Of a stretch of DNA of 64,000 nt, positions 16,838-25,302 are shown piece after piece; the first letter of the stretch is position 1; every line of letters begins with the position of its first letter. The notes beneath the pieces were generated by a model. It had not been told where the DNA came from and searched no databases. It saw nothing but the letters and a program-made list of their open reading frames with translations. Both the position numbers and the translations under genes were made by a program. The DNA is from JACDAE01 sp963744875 (GTDB lineage: Bacteria; Chloroflexota; Ktedonobacteria; Ktedonobacterales; Ktedonobacteraceae). The stretch spans positions 434,001 through 498,000 of the forward strand of contig CAVUVQ010000020.1 of assembly GCA_963744875.1 (NCBI GenBank), written 5' to 3'.

Positions 16838-16925
16838 CCGTCAGAAGCGACTCGCTTGAGGATGGTGGCCTGGGTCAGGTACCGCGGCGGGAAGCCTCCC
16901 TCGGGAGGGTGGGAACTCATAATGA
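16838..16925 (+). mobile_element. possible IS200/IS605-type right-end scar
   Basis: The stretch from 16838 to 16925 is rich in short hairpins: aggcca (around 16830) pairs with tggcct (around 16868), and cctccc pairs with gggagg in the segment gaagcctccctcgggagg, followed by gtgggaactcat. The pattern of a hairpin, then gtggGAACTCA at the very end, resembles the right ends of IS605-group elements, which also encode the guide RNA scaffold of TnpB. No tnpB or tnpA frame precedes it, so this would be a solo end. The match is from memory of the family pattern and needs a database search. The rest of 16761-17030 shows nothing else I can name. Confidence 0.35.
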
Positions 16926-17030
16926 CTGAGATCCCATCGAACCGTGGAGACGTGCCACGCAGAGCCACCGGGTTTACAATCCAGCCTCATGTGTTCCACT
17001 TCCCAAAAAACACCCAACATTTTTTCTCTG

Positions 17031-17111
17031 TATTCTTCTGAAATTGGTGATCCAATGTCGTCGTTCAAGGTGCTCTATCAGGAGCATGGCGCATTTGAAC
17101 GGTATTGCGAT
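17031..17111 (-). repeat. 81-bp inverted repeat bounding the LuxR island, right copy
   Basis: Reverse-complement partner of 11914-11994, with about 4 mismatches. It ends 10 bases before the right copy of the 91-bp direct repeat. Confidence 0.8.
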
Positions 17112-17121
17112 CAATTCGACC

Positions 17122-17212
17122 CCTACAAACCTGCGCGAATTGTGAACCCCATCACATCACCTCTCACACATTCTAAAATGTGAATTGACTCATATTTAAA
17201 TGCAGAAAATCG
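17122..17212 (+). repeat. 91-bp direct repeat, right copy
   Basis: Same orientation and 88 of 91 bases identical to 11752-11842. It marks the right edge of the island, 114 bases before the polysaccharide deacetylase start. Confidence 0.85.
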
Positions 17213-17326
17213 ATATATGCTTATGTCAGAAAGAAGACAGGCGGCCCATCTGAAAATACGTAAGCTTTTCGTATGCTTATCACTTCTTAAAAAAAATATC
17301 TTATGTTTATTATGAGGTACTTGAAG

Positions 17327-18199
17327 ATGAAAAAGATTGCTTTTTTGCTAATTATACTGGTTGTGGTTGTCGTTGCGTGGGGTTCAGTAGTTGTCGTTTA
17401 TGCCAGCTCTCCACATATATCTTCGCTCCCGCTGACGCCAACCTCGGTTCCGAGCGCACCAACGCCACAAATGCATACGATTGCAGATAATCCAGCTACT
17501 GTTGCTCCAACGGTGAAAGACAACGTGGTTGCGCAAGGAAGTAGCGATCTTCCTGAGGTGGCTTTAACGTTTGATGATGGACCCAGCATGTATACGCCCC
17601 AGGTGTTAAACATCTTGCAAGAGAATAGCGTGCATGCAACCTTCTTCTGCGTCGGCGAGTGGGTGCAATACTTCCCCGAATATGTACAACAGGAATATAG
17701 CGCTGGCAATGTGGTCGCTAACCATACCTGGGATCATCCCGATCTCACAACATTGTCATCCTCCGATGTACAGACGCAAATCAGCAGAACATCTGCCCTT
17801 ATTCAGCAGACTATCGGTGTCCAGCCAACGCTCTTTCGCCCTCCCTATGGAGCAATTAATGATAGTGTGAAGAGCCAGGTGGCTCAGATGAACCTGACCC
17901 CCGTGTTGTGGAGTATTGATACGGAAGACTGGACACGCCCCGGAAGTGATGCGATTGTCAATGCGGTTCTCAGCCAGGTTGGCAATGGAGACGTTATTCT
18001 GATGCACGATGGAGGCGGTGACCGCTCTCAGACGGTTGCTGCATTGCCCAGAATTATCCAGGGATTGCAGCAGCACGGTTTGAAACTGGTGACGATGCCT
18101 CAATTGATCCATGATATGAATGCTGGCACAATGACGGCAACACCAGATGCAACCGGAACAGGAGCAGTTGTGCCAACTGCTCAGTCCGGCAGCTTGTAA
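17327..18199 (+). CDS. polysaccharide deacetylase (NodB-type), exported or membrane-anchored
   Basis: A 290-residue carbohydrate esterase 4 protein. An N-terminal hydrophobic helix (MKKIAFLLIILVVVVVAWG) acts as signal or anchor, and a Ser/Thr/Pro-rich linker follows. The NodB domain then shows the motifs in order: TFDDGP (catalytic Asp and metal Asp), NHTWDHPDL (metal histidines), RPPYGAIN, DTEDWTRPG and ILMHDGGGDRS (general-acid His). Such enzymes remove N-acetyl groups from peptidoglycan or surface polysaccharide. ATG 17327 follows gaggt at 8 bases and gives a clean signal sequence; in-frame ATGs at 17303 and 17312 are less likely. Confidence 0.9.
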   Translation: MKKIAFLLIILVVVVVAWGSVVVVYASSPHISSLPLTPTSVPSAPTPQMHTIADNPATVAPTVKDNVVAQGSSDLPEVALTFDDGPSMYTPQVLNILQENSVHATFFCVGEWVQYFPEYVQQEYSAGNVVANHTWDHPDLTTLSSSDVQTQISRTSALIQQTIGVQPTLFRPPYGAINDSVKSQVAQMNLTPVLWSIDTEDWTRPGSDAIVNAVLSQVGNGDVILMHDGGGDRSQTVAALPRIIQGLQQHGLKLVTMPQLIHDMNAGTMTATPDATGTGAVVPTAQSGSL

Positions 18200-18212
18200 A
18201 ACACAAAGAAAT

Positions 18213-19040
18213 TTATATCAATTTGAAGCCAGATACTGCAAGCACAATAGCCAGAACTGGACGCATAAAGCGGTTGGGAATGTACTTACTCAATTGACTG
18301 CCTATGATCACACCAGGGAGTGATCCAATCAAGAGTAATCCTGTGATGGTCCAATTAATTGTGCCGACGAAGAAATAAGCTATCGCACCCGCGGTCACTA
18401 GCATAAATCCCTGGAAGATGTCAGTGCCAACTAACTCTTTTGTGGTAAGTTTGGGATAGAGCATGAGGATAGAGACGATAACTAACGTTCCACTTCCCAC
18501 GGAGGTAAGACCAACCAGAAAACCTACAAATGCACCAATTAATGCGGTAAGAAATGGTCGATAGAAACGTTCCCATGGTTTTGCACTGTCAGTGGTGGCT
18601 GTTTCGATAGTCAGAGCCTCTTGCTTTTGTGTCTCCAAACTCCTTTTCTCGAAAAATCGGATGATGTATGGTCTGAAAAAAAGCAACGCTGCAACTAATA
18701 TCAAGACGCAACCGATCGCCTGGATGATGAAGCTATTAATAAAATGACCGTAATGTTTCCTGACATATTGAACTAGAAAAACACTTATGAAAGTAGCAGG
18801 CACACTTCCACAGGCTAACCAGAGTGCAACCTTGAAATTGACATGTTTCTCGCGAATATGCAGTAACGAACCAACAGCCTTGGTTACGGTTGAATATGCC
18901 AGATCTGTACTGACCGCCCACACAGGGGGGACACCGAAGAAAAGAATGAGAATAGGTGCGAGCAGTGAGCCTCCACCCATACCTGTTAGTCCAATCAGAA
19001 TTCCTACAACAAGTCCAGCCACTGAATAGCGAAAATCCAT
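18213..19040 (-). CDS. TauE/SafE-family sulfite/anion exporter-like permease
   Basis: A 275-residue membrane protein with about eight helices and the two family signatures: GLTGMGGGSLLAPILILFFG near the N-terminus and GLTSVGSGTLVIVSIL in the second half. The family exports or imports sulfur-containing organic anions such as sulfite and sulfoacetate; the substrate here is not known. I chose ATG 19040 (MDFRYS), which follows ggaagg; an in-frame ATG at 19082 lacks a site. The gene converges on the deacetylase gene, 13 bases between stops. The upstream gap 19083-19339 contains nothing I can name. Confidence 0.85.
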   Translation of the reverse strand: MDFRYSVAGLVVGILIGLTGMGGGSLLAPILILFFGVPPVWAVSTDLAYSTVTKAVGSLLHIREKHVNFKVALWLACGSVPATFISVFLVQYVRKHYGHFINSFIIQAIGCVLILVAALLFFRPYIIRFFEKRSLETQKQEALTIETATTDSAKPWERFYRPFLTALIGAFVGFLVGLTSVGSGTLVIVSILMLYPKLTTKELVGTDIFQGFMLVTAGAIAYFFVGTINWTITGLLLIGSLPGVIIGSQLSKYIPNRFMRPVLAIVLAVSGFKLI

Positions 19041-19339
19041 ATACAAACCTTCCTGAAATATATTATTGACTTCTTGTATCAACTATATCATAATTGCTTT
19101 ATGCTTGCAAATTATTTAATACATTCTAAAAGGGAATACATTGTACTGAATATACATAGTATGGAGAGGATGAAGGGAAGGAAAGAGGACCCACGCCCCT
19201 GTGTCGCCCATTTCTCAGTTGCGCAGCCCTCTTACTTATTAAGACGCTATTGAAGGCAATTTGTTAAAGCTGCAGAAAAGCTTAGATGTTTGATACTCAT
19301 TTTCTCTTCAACTCGCCTCTGCGAGCGTGGAGCATACTG

Positions 19340-21901
19340 TCACTGGCGCGAGAGTGTGCTCAGCCAGTTCCTGATGGTTGCTGCTTTAGGCAGCCCTGCT
19401 GTCTCGAAGATCCGTGCACTGGCTTCACCCTGCTCATATGCTTCCTCAATATTTCCTGAGTGAACCAACGCACGCGCCATCCCATAATGAGCATTCGCAC
19501 ATATTTCTGGAAATGCCGTTGCCGATGTGAGTACTTCATTGAATACGATCAGTGCTTCGTCGTAGTGCTGAGCGGAAAGAGCTACTTCACCTTGCTCATA
19601 AAGAATATGATTGATGAGCCGTGGTTGGTTAATCTGACGAGCTATATCTAATCCTTCTTGCAGGTATGCTTTGGCCTGTTCATACTTACCGTGTTTACCG
19701 GCAAGCGAACCCAGGTTGTTGAGCAGCATCGCCCTACCCGCCAGATTGCCGGTCTGATATGACAGATGCAACCCTTTTTGCAAATATCGTTCGGCCTCTT
19801 CATACTCTAATACTCCACTCATATTAATGATGAGCATAATAATAGGATCTTGATAACCCATCTGATGAGCCAGATCGAGCGCTTCCAGGAAATAGGTACG
19901 TGCACCTGGATACTCCTCCTTCCCAATGGCGATCAATCCCATTTGAGCCAGGATGTGCATGATATATTCTTTGTGCTCAAGCCTCCGTGCAAGGTCCAGT
20001 GCTTCGGAAAGAATAGACTCTGCCGGAAGATAGTTTCCCTGATTGATCGCCACTACTCCTAACGAGATGAGAACCTCGCATATATGCGCAGGTCGATCGA
20101 GCTGCCGGGCCAGCAAAAGTCCCTCCTGTAGATAAGTTTCTGCCCGCTGATACGCGCCAATTCTATCCATCACTGTTCCCAGCAAGGCTAAAAAAAGGCA
20201 GATATCTTCCGCCTGCTCATGTTCTCGAGCCAACTGTAGCCCTTCGGTCAGATAAGACTCTGCTTCTTTATACTCACTCAGGCGCTCTGACATTTGTCCG
20301 AGATGGGAGAGAAGTATCATCTCCTCGCGTGCGTCGCCTAGCTTTTGGGCGATCTGATATCCTCGTTGCAAATACAGTTTTGCCTCATCATGTAGCCCTC
20401 GCAGACGGAGAAAAGGCGCAAATGCAGTGACACCCTGGAGAAATTCACGCTCCATATTATGCCGTGAGGCTTCTTCCAGTGCCGCTAGAATATTCACATG
20501 TTCCTGTTCAATAGTTTTATAATCATCGCCGTATGTCTGTAGATACTGGACTATATATGCGATCATACGCTCAATGAAAGCGGTATTTTCCTCGATCTGC
20601 GCTCGTGCATAATCGGTAATCGTCTGGTGCATCATATACCGCCCAGGGCCGCTACTCTCTATTAATCCCACATCACATAACGTGTCGAGCGCCTCTGCTG
20701 GCTGACCACTGACGGCTACGGCTGCCTCTTCTGAAAAAGTGTTCGGTTTGGGAGGAAACAGGGAGAGTGCACGCAGCATACTTTGTGCTTGCTTATCATC
20801 CAATCGTTCATCACTGAGGGCGATAACGGACTGCAAGGAGTAGCGCATACGATGAGAATAGTTGGAATAAGGTCTGCTTAAACCATAGGAGTCGCTTAGA
20901 TGCATGCGTTTCTCGGCATTACTCAATTCCTGGAGCGCATTGTGTAAACGACGTGGCTGTTCATTGTAGGTGTGAGTACGCAGATATCTTCCCATCAAGA
21001 CAAGCGCAAGTGGCAAGGCCCCAACCGAGTGAACCAGCCGTCGTGCTGTGGTACTGTCATGCTCTATCAGCCTGGGTACGAAGTGGGCCAGCAGATCAAC
21101 TCCGTTCTCTTCACTCAGTTCCGCGACAGCCGTTGTCCGGCCCCCCGCTATCTGAATCGCGATCTGCGGAAAACGCGTTGTGAAGAGGTACATGCAGTGT
21201 GGACCCCCAACTTGAAAGGCTAGAGCGTCATCAATTTCCCAGACATCATCGATAATCAACAGCATGCAACGTTGACCAATGGCTGTTCGTAGCGCTTTTG
21301 CCCAGTCGCTGCGGCTTTTGATCTTTGTTACTTCGCTCTGTGAAATTCCTAAGTGTGCCCCCCAACGCGCCTGGATCTCTTCTATATCCGCTTGAATACC
21401 AAGACCAGCCCATAAGATACCATGGCTAAAGTGCTCCTGTATCTCGTGGTCATGTGCCAGGGCCAATGCCAGCGTCGTTTTTCCCACTCCCGGCAACCCA
21501 CTGAGAGCACTGAAACCCGACACCATCTCTCCGTAAAGTTGCTGTTTGAGATGCGCCAATAAGTCATCACGTCCAATGAGAGTAGCAGTTTCTAGGGGCA
21601 GCATCGGGATAGCTGGATCGAAAATAAATGGTTTTGCACCAGACATGGTCACGGGTTGAGAACCTGACACACCAGCCATATCTTGTTCCAATACAGAATA
21701 ATCTTCCTCGATTAACCCCAGTTCCTGCACATCCTTGTTGAACAATCCACACAATCTCTCGCGATGAATAGGATAAGGCGAAGAAACACCCCGTTCCCAA
21801 CGCCCCACCGTTGCTGGATTTGTTCCTACCAACTCCGCGAGTTTTGCTTGCGACCACCCACGTTGTTCACGTTCATGCTTCAAACGATGATTTGGCTTCA
21901 T
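19340..21901 (-). CDS. XRE-type HTH / NB-ARC ATPase / TPR regulator
   Basis: An 853-residue signalling protein with three parts. Residues 5-60 form a Cro/CI-type helix-turn-helix (RGWSQAKLAELVGTNPATVGRWERG). An NB-ARC ATPase follows from about 105, with P-loop GLPGVGKTTLA (135-145) and Walker B MLLIIDDVWE. About ten TPR units fill residues 480-850 with the pattern A-x-x-YLQEGLxLARQ. In such STAND proteins the TPR part senses a ligand and ATP-driven assembly exposes the DNA-binding part; targets are unknown. ATG 21901 follows gagggtgag; a start at 21916 would add five residues. The gene reads away from the pseudokinase gene. Confidence 0.88.
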   Translation of the reverse strand: MKPNHRLKHEREQRGWSQAKLAELVGTNPATVGRWERGVSSPYPIHRERLCGLFNKDVQELGLIEEDYSVLEQDMAGVSGSQPVTMSGAKPFIFDPAIPMLPLETATLIGRDDLLAHLKQQLYGEMVSGFSALSGLPGVGKTTLALALAHDHEIQEHFSHGILWAGLGIQADIEEIQARWGAHLGISQSEVTKIKSRSDWAKALRTAIGQRCMLLIIDDVWEIDDALAFQVGGPHCMYLFTTRFPQIAIQIAGGRTTAVAELSEENGVDLLAHFVPRLIEHDSTTARRLVHSVGALPLALVLMGRYLRTHTYNEQPRRLHNALQELSNAEKRMHLSDSYGLSRPYSNYSHRMRYSLQSVIALSDERLDDKQAQSMLRALSLFPPKPNTFSEEAAVAVSGQPAEALDTLCDVGLIESSGPGRYMMHQTITDYARAQIEENTAFIERMIAYIVQYLQTYGDDYKTIEQEHVNILAALEEASRHNMEREFLQGVTAFAPFLRLRGLHDEAKLYLQRGYQIAQKLGDAREEMILLSHLGQMSERLSEYKEAESYLTEGLQLAREHEQAEDICLFLALLGTVMDRIGAYQRAETYLQEGLLLARQLDRPAHICEVLISLGVVAINQGNYLPAESILSEALDLARRLEHKEYIMHILAQMGLIAIGKEEYPGARTYFLEALDLAHQMGYQDPIIMLIINMSGVLEYEEAERYLQKGLHLSYQTGNLAGRAMLLNNLGSLAGKHGKYEQAKAYLQEGLDIARQINQPRLINHILYEQGEVALSAQHYDEALIVFNEVLTSATAFPEICANAHYGMARALVHSGNIEEAYEQGEASARIFETAGLPKAATIRNWLSTLSRQ

Positions 21902-22102
21902 CTCACCCTCTCTCATCGCGATAGATACCTATAACTGCCATACGCTTGTTCACATTCTGGATTCCTGCCAGGAGAAATACGAAGAAGGATTTATCATCTG
22001 TCTATCTTGAACATGCACTGATATGTAACAATGATAACACAACCTCAGAAATATCAGCAATAGTAGTATGGTAAATATGTTTTATATATCCTTTCGCCTG
22101 CT

Positions 22103-23311
22103 CTAGGCATGGAGGATCATAACTAGCAATAATACCAGTACCACCAGAATACCGATCAATGTTGGAATAATAATATTTATATTTGGCAACTCTATTTTCT
22201 TGCCCTTTTCATCCTTTATCGCCAATAGAGGTACCTCAGAGGATTGTAACGGTACTACCGCCCTGGTCGCCTGCGTAGCATATGACTCAAGGAGCGCGGC
22301 AATATCCTGCTTCATCTCACGGGGATTACTGTAACGTTGTGCTACTGTCAGGCGCAATTGTCGTCCGAGTATCATTTCTATCGCCGGGCTGACGGCTTCA
22401 TTTAAGCGGCGTGCAGGTGGATAGAATGCCGGTGGCCGCTCATGGGGATCTGATCCGGTCACCGCATGATAGAGCGTCGCTGCCAGCGAGTACAGATCCG
22501 ACGCCGGGCTGATAATGCCATGTACCTGCTCTGGGGCACGATAGCTAGATCCCATATCATCTATCTTTCCGCTGGTCTCCTTTAGAGGTAATAGCGGCAC
22601 ATGCATGAGTATCGCCTGTTTCCCCTCTTCGCTAATCAGAATCGTCTCAGGGCTGATCGCGCCGTGTACGATCGGGGGTTGTTGTTCACTCAGGGTTGTA
22701 AGAACGTCGCAGAGTTGCCATGCATATTCGGCAATCATGTACTCTGGTAATCCGTTACGCCAGCTCTTGAGGAGGGATGCTAGCGTCTCTCCTTGCGGAT
22801 AGAGAAAAACCAGGAAATAACTATCTTTCTCGCTAAACATATCGCTTACTTGAGGTAAGCCAGGATGTTCTCCTAACCGATTCAGCCGTTGCGCAATTTT
22901 ATTTGCAATATACTCTCTTTGCCTGGATGTTGATGCCATTTCGCTGGCAAACTTCACTTCGTGTATGACTACAAAACGGCTCGACATCTGGAGATCGTAC
23001 GCGTTCCACGCCTGACCTTGCTGCTGTTGGGATAGAGGTAACGGGATACGTTCCTGCAAGCGATAGCGTCCACCTCGCAACGTGTCGCCTGGTTGCAGAC
23101 CGTCAGGTTGATAATTGCCTGTAGGCTGAAGATCAAGTACGATGGGTGTATAGTGGTTGGTGATAGGGGAGTATTGATCGCTCACCGCTATAAATGGTTG
23201 CTGCACTGCCGCTGTGCTGCTTTCTTCCGTCTCCTGTTCCAGTGGGTACCCGCAGACTGCACATCTGCCCTGAAATAACTTTCCTTTATAAGCACAACGC
23301 GGACAACGCAT
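22103..23311 (-). CDS. zinc-ribbon Ser/Thr kinase-like protein, probable pseudokinase
   Basis: A 402-residue protein. The N-terminus holds a zinc ribbon (C3, C6, C17, C20). A kinase-like fold follows (about 75-330) with VVIHEVK (K120 at the usual lysine place), YSLAATLYHAVTG and the APEQ loop (YRAPEQVHG). The catalytic loop reads HGAISPETIL at 216-225 instead of HRDxKxxN, and no DFG is visible. The catalytic Asp and metal-binding Asp therefore seem lost and the protein is probably an inactive kinase. A single C-terminal membrane helix (IIIPTLIGILVVLVLLLVMI) anchors it, with the kinase part in the cytoplasm. ATG 23311 follows an ideal aggagg; an in-frame start at 23377 lacks one. Confidence 0.8.
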   Translation of the reverse strand: MRCPRCAYKGKLFQGRCAVCGYPLEQETEESSTAAVQQPFIAVSDQYSPITNHYTPIVLDLQPTGNYQPDGLQPGDTLRGGRYRLQERIPLPLSQQQQGQAWNAYDLQMSSRFVVIHEVKFASEMASTSRQREYIANKIAQRLNRLGEHPGLPQVSDMFSEKDSYFLVFLYPQGETLASLLKSWRNGLPEYMIAEYAWQLCDVLTTLSEQQPPIVHGAISPETILISEEGKQAILMHVPLLPLKETSGKIDDMGSSYRAPEQVHGIISPASDLYSLAATLYHAVTGSDPHERPPAFYPPARRLNEAVSPAIEMILGRQLRLTVAQRYSNPREMKQDIAALLESYATQATRAVVPLQSSEVPLLAIKDEKGKKIELPNINIIIPTLIGILVVLVLLLVMILHA

Positions 23312-23512
23312 AGGACCTCCTACATTTATAGTATCCTCTGTGGAAAATAGACCTGTATAGTTTTTCTCTGCTCGCATAGCTTTATACGCATGAAAAATAG
23401 AATAGAGAAAGTATATATAATAAGAAACGCCTGCCCAATTTTGTTCTATAGAGATGAAATAAAGAAAAAGTGAGACTGTGCGAAACCGTTTCCATCACTC
23501 GGCATCTCGTTT

Positions 23513-23532
23513 GCGAGATGAAATTACTATCG
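23513..23532. promoter_or_regulatory. short hairpin in the divergent gap 23378-23697
   Basis: catctcg and cgagatg form a 7-bp stem with a 4-base loop. It lies in the 386-base region between the pseudokinase gene and the hydroxylase gene, which must hold both divergent promoters. I see no near-consensus -35/-10 pair. The dyad could be an operator for either gene. Confidence 0.25.
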
Positions 23533-23697
23533 TGGCTACTATACGGGTGCTGTAGTTATTTGTCAAGATGTGGCTGAAATAGCCCTGTGAAATGGGGACA
23601 GGGCTTGCCAAATCTCCTGCCAGGCCCGTGCTCCAACTGTGGTACACTTTTGGTAGGATACCGACCTCGCCTTTCAGCAAAGAGGAGCACCGTTTCT

Positions 23698-25302
23698 ATG
23701 CCTGAAAATTTTTATGATGTTGCCATTGTGGGCTATGGACCTGTTGGACAGATGTTGGCCTTGTTGCTTGGGCAAAAGGGATACCATGTCCTTGTTGTCG
23801 AGCGGTGGCCCGATCGTTACCCCTTACCACGAGCCGTCCATTATGACCACGAAGTTGCACGCATTATCCAGGCGGCTGGCATCTCAGCAGCGCTCGCATC
23901 TGTCATTGAACATCCTGATTTCTATGAATGGCGCAATGCACAGGGTGAAATACTTTTATCCCTTGACCAGAGGGGCATTGGCTCGTCAGGATGGCCCGAG
24001 AGTACCATGTTTACTCAGCCGGCTCTGGAAGCGATCATGGATGCGCAGGTAGCCACGCTGCCAGATGTTCATCTCCTGCGTGGTTGGGAAGCCTTTCAAG
24101 CTGAGCAGTTTGTGGATCATGTTGAATTGACGATACGAAAGAAAAATAGTGGAGGAGAGGAGGCATCGGTTCTCGCAGCAGAGACGCTGACGCTACAGGC
24201 AGGTTACCTTATAGGGGCTGATGGGGCCAATAGCTTCGTGTTGCAGCAGATGGACACCTCCATCACGGACCTCGGCTTCCTCTTCGATTGGCTGGTGGTT
24301 GATGTCATTCCCCATGAAGAGCGTCAGTGGTCGCCGCTCTGCTGGCAACTCTGTGATCCCGTGCGTCCCACGACGCTCGTCTCTGGTGGAAAAGGCCGTC
24401 GTCGTTGGGAGTTTATGCGTCTCGAAGGTGAGAGCATTGAAGATCTCAATCGTCCCGAAGCGGCATGGCACCTCCTCGCGCCCTGGCAGATCACACCTCA
24501 GAATGCCACATTAGAACGACACGCCGTCTACACCTTCCGTGCACGTTGGGCCGATAACTGGCAGCAGGGACGCTTTCTCCTTGTTGGCGATGCCGCACAT
24601 CTCATGCCTCCTTTTGCTGGGCAGGGTTTGGGAGTGGGTATGCGTGATGTCATGAACCTCCTCTGGAAGCTCGATCTTGTGCTTTCAGGTCGCGCAGCGG
24701 ATCAGATCCTCGCTAGCTATACCAGCGAACGGTTGCCTAATGTGCAACAATTTATCAATTACTCCGTCGAACTCGGTGGCATCATCTGCGTGACTGATCC
24801 AGAAGCTGCGGCCCAGCGTGATGCTTTATTGCTTGTTATGCGTGAACAACCTGAACTCGCTCCTCCTCCGCCGGAACTCCCGCGCCTGGGACCGGGCATT
24901 CTTCATCAAGGCGATCCACTCGCAGGCCAACTCTTTCTTCAAGGTGAAGTAAGCATCGATGGGAAAAGTGGACTCTTCGATGATGTTGTCGGACGTGGTT
25001 TCTGTTTGTTCAGTATTGCTGGCGATCCCCAAACAACTCTTAGCGCACAAACACATAAACGCTTTACTTCAATCGGTGGCCTGGTTGTCTCTCTTATCAA
25101 TGACGCCCCTACGCCCATTCTTGACACTACATATGTTATCGATATCAATGGAACCTATCACGACTGGTTTACGGAGCACGCTTGTAGCGTCGTTCTGACC
25201 CGTCCAGACTTTTATATCTTTGGTACGGCATCTCGCCTGGAAGATGCTGAAGCGCTGGTCAAAGCACTGCTCGATCAGCTATCAGTAGGGAGTATTGCAT
25301 GA
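23698..25302 (+). CDS. FAD-dependent aromatic monooxygenase (MhpA-like)
   Basis: A 534-residue flavoprotein hydroxylase. Signatures are GYGPVGQMLALLLGQKG at the N-terminus (FAD ADP-binding GxGxxG), a middle DGANSFV motif (DG motif for FAD/NADPH) and LVGDAAHLMPPFAGQGLGVGMRD (GD motif, FAD ribityl). Closest family memory is 3-(3-hydroxyphenyl)propionate hydroxylase MhpA, which hydroxylates a phenol ring before ring cleavage. A C-terminal thioredoxin-like domain (about 420-530) is typical. ATG 23698 follows agaggag; the frame is open upstream to 23587. The amidohydrolase gene starts within the stop (ATGA overlap). No ring-cleavage dioxygenase is adjacent, so the real substrate is open. Confidence 0.85.
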   Translation: MPENFYDVAIVGYGPVGQMLALLLGQKGYHVLVVERWPDRYPLPRAVHYDHEVARIIQAAGISAALASVIEHPDFYEWRNAQGEILLSLDQRGIGSSGWPESTMFTQPALEAIMDAQVATLPDVHLLRGWEAFQAEQFVDHVELTIRKKNSGGEEASVLAAETLTLQAGYLIGADGANSFVLQQMDTSITDLGFLFDWLVVDVIPHEERQWSPLCWQLCDPVRPTTLVSGGKGRRRWEFMRLEGESIEDLNRPEAAWHLLAPWQITPQNATLERHAVYTFRARWADNWQQGRFLLVGDAAHLMPPFAGQGLGVGMRDVMNLLWKLDLVLSGRAADQILASYTSERLPNVQQFINYSVELGGIICVTDPEAAAQRDALLLVMREQPELAPPPPELPRLGPGILHQGDPLAGQLFLQGEVSIDGKSGLFDDVVGRGFCLFSIAGDPQTTLSAQTHKRFTSIGGLVVSLINDAPTPILDTTYVIDINGTYHDWFTEHACSVVLTRPDFYIFGTASRLEDAEALVKALLDQLSVGSIA

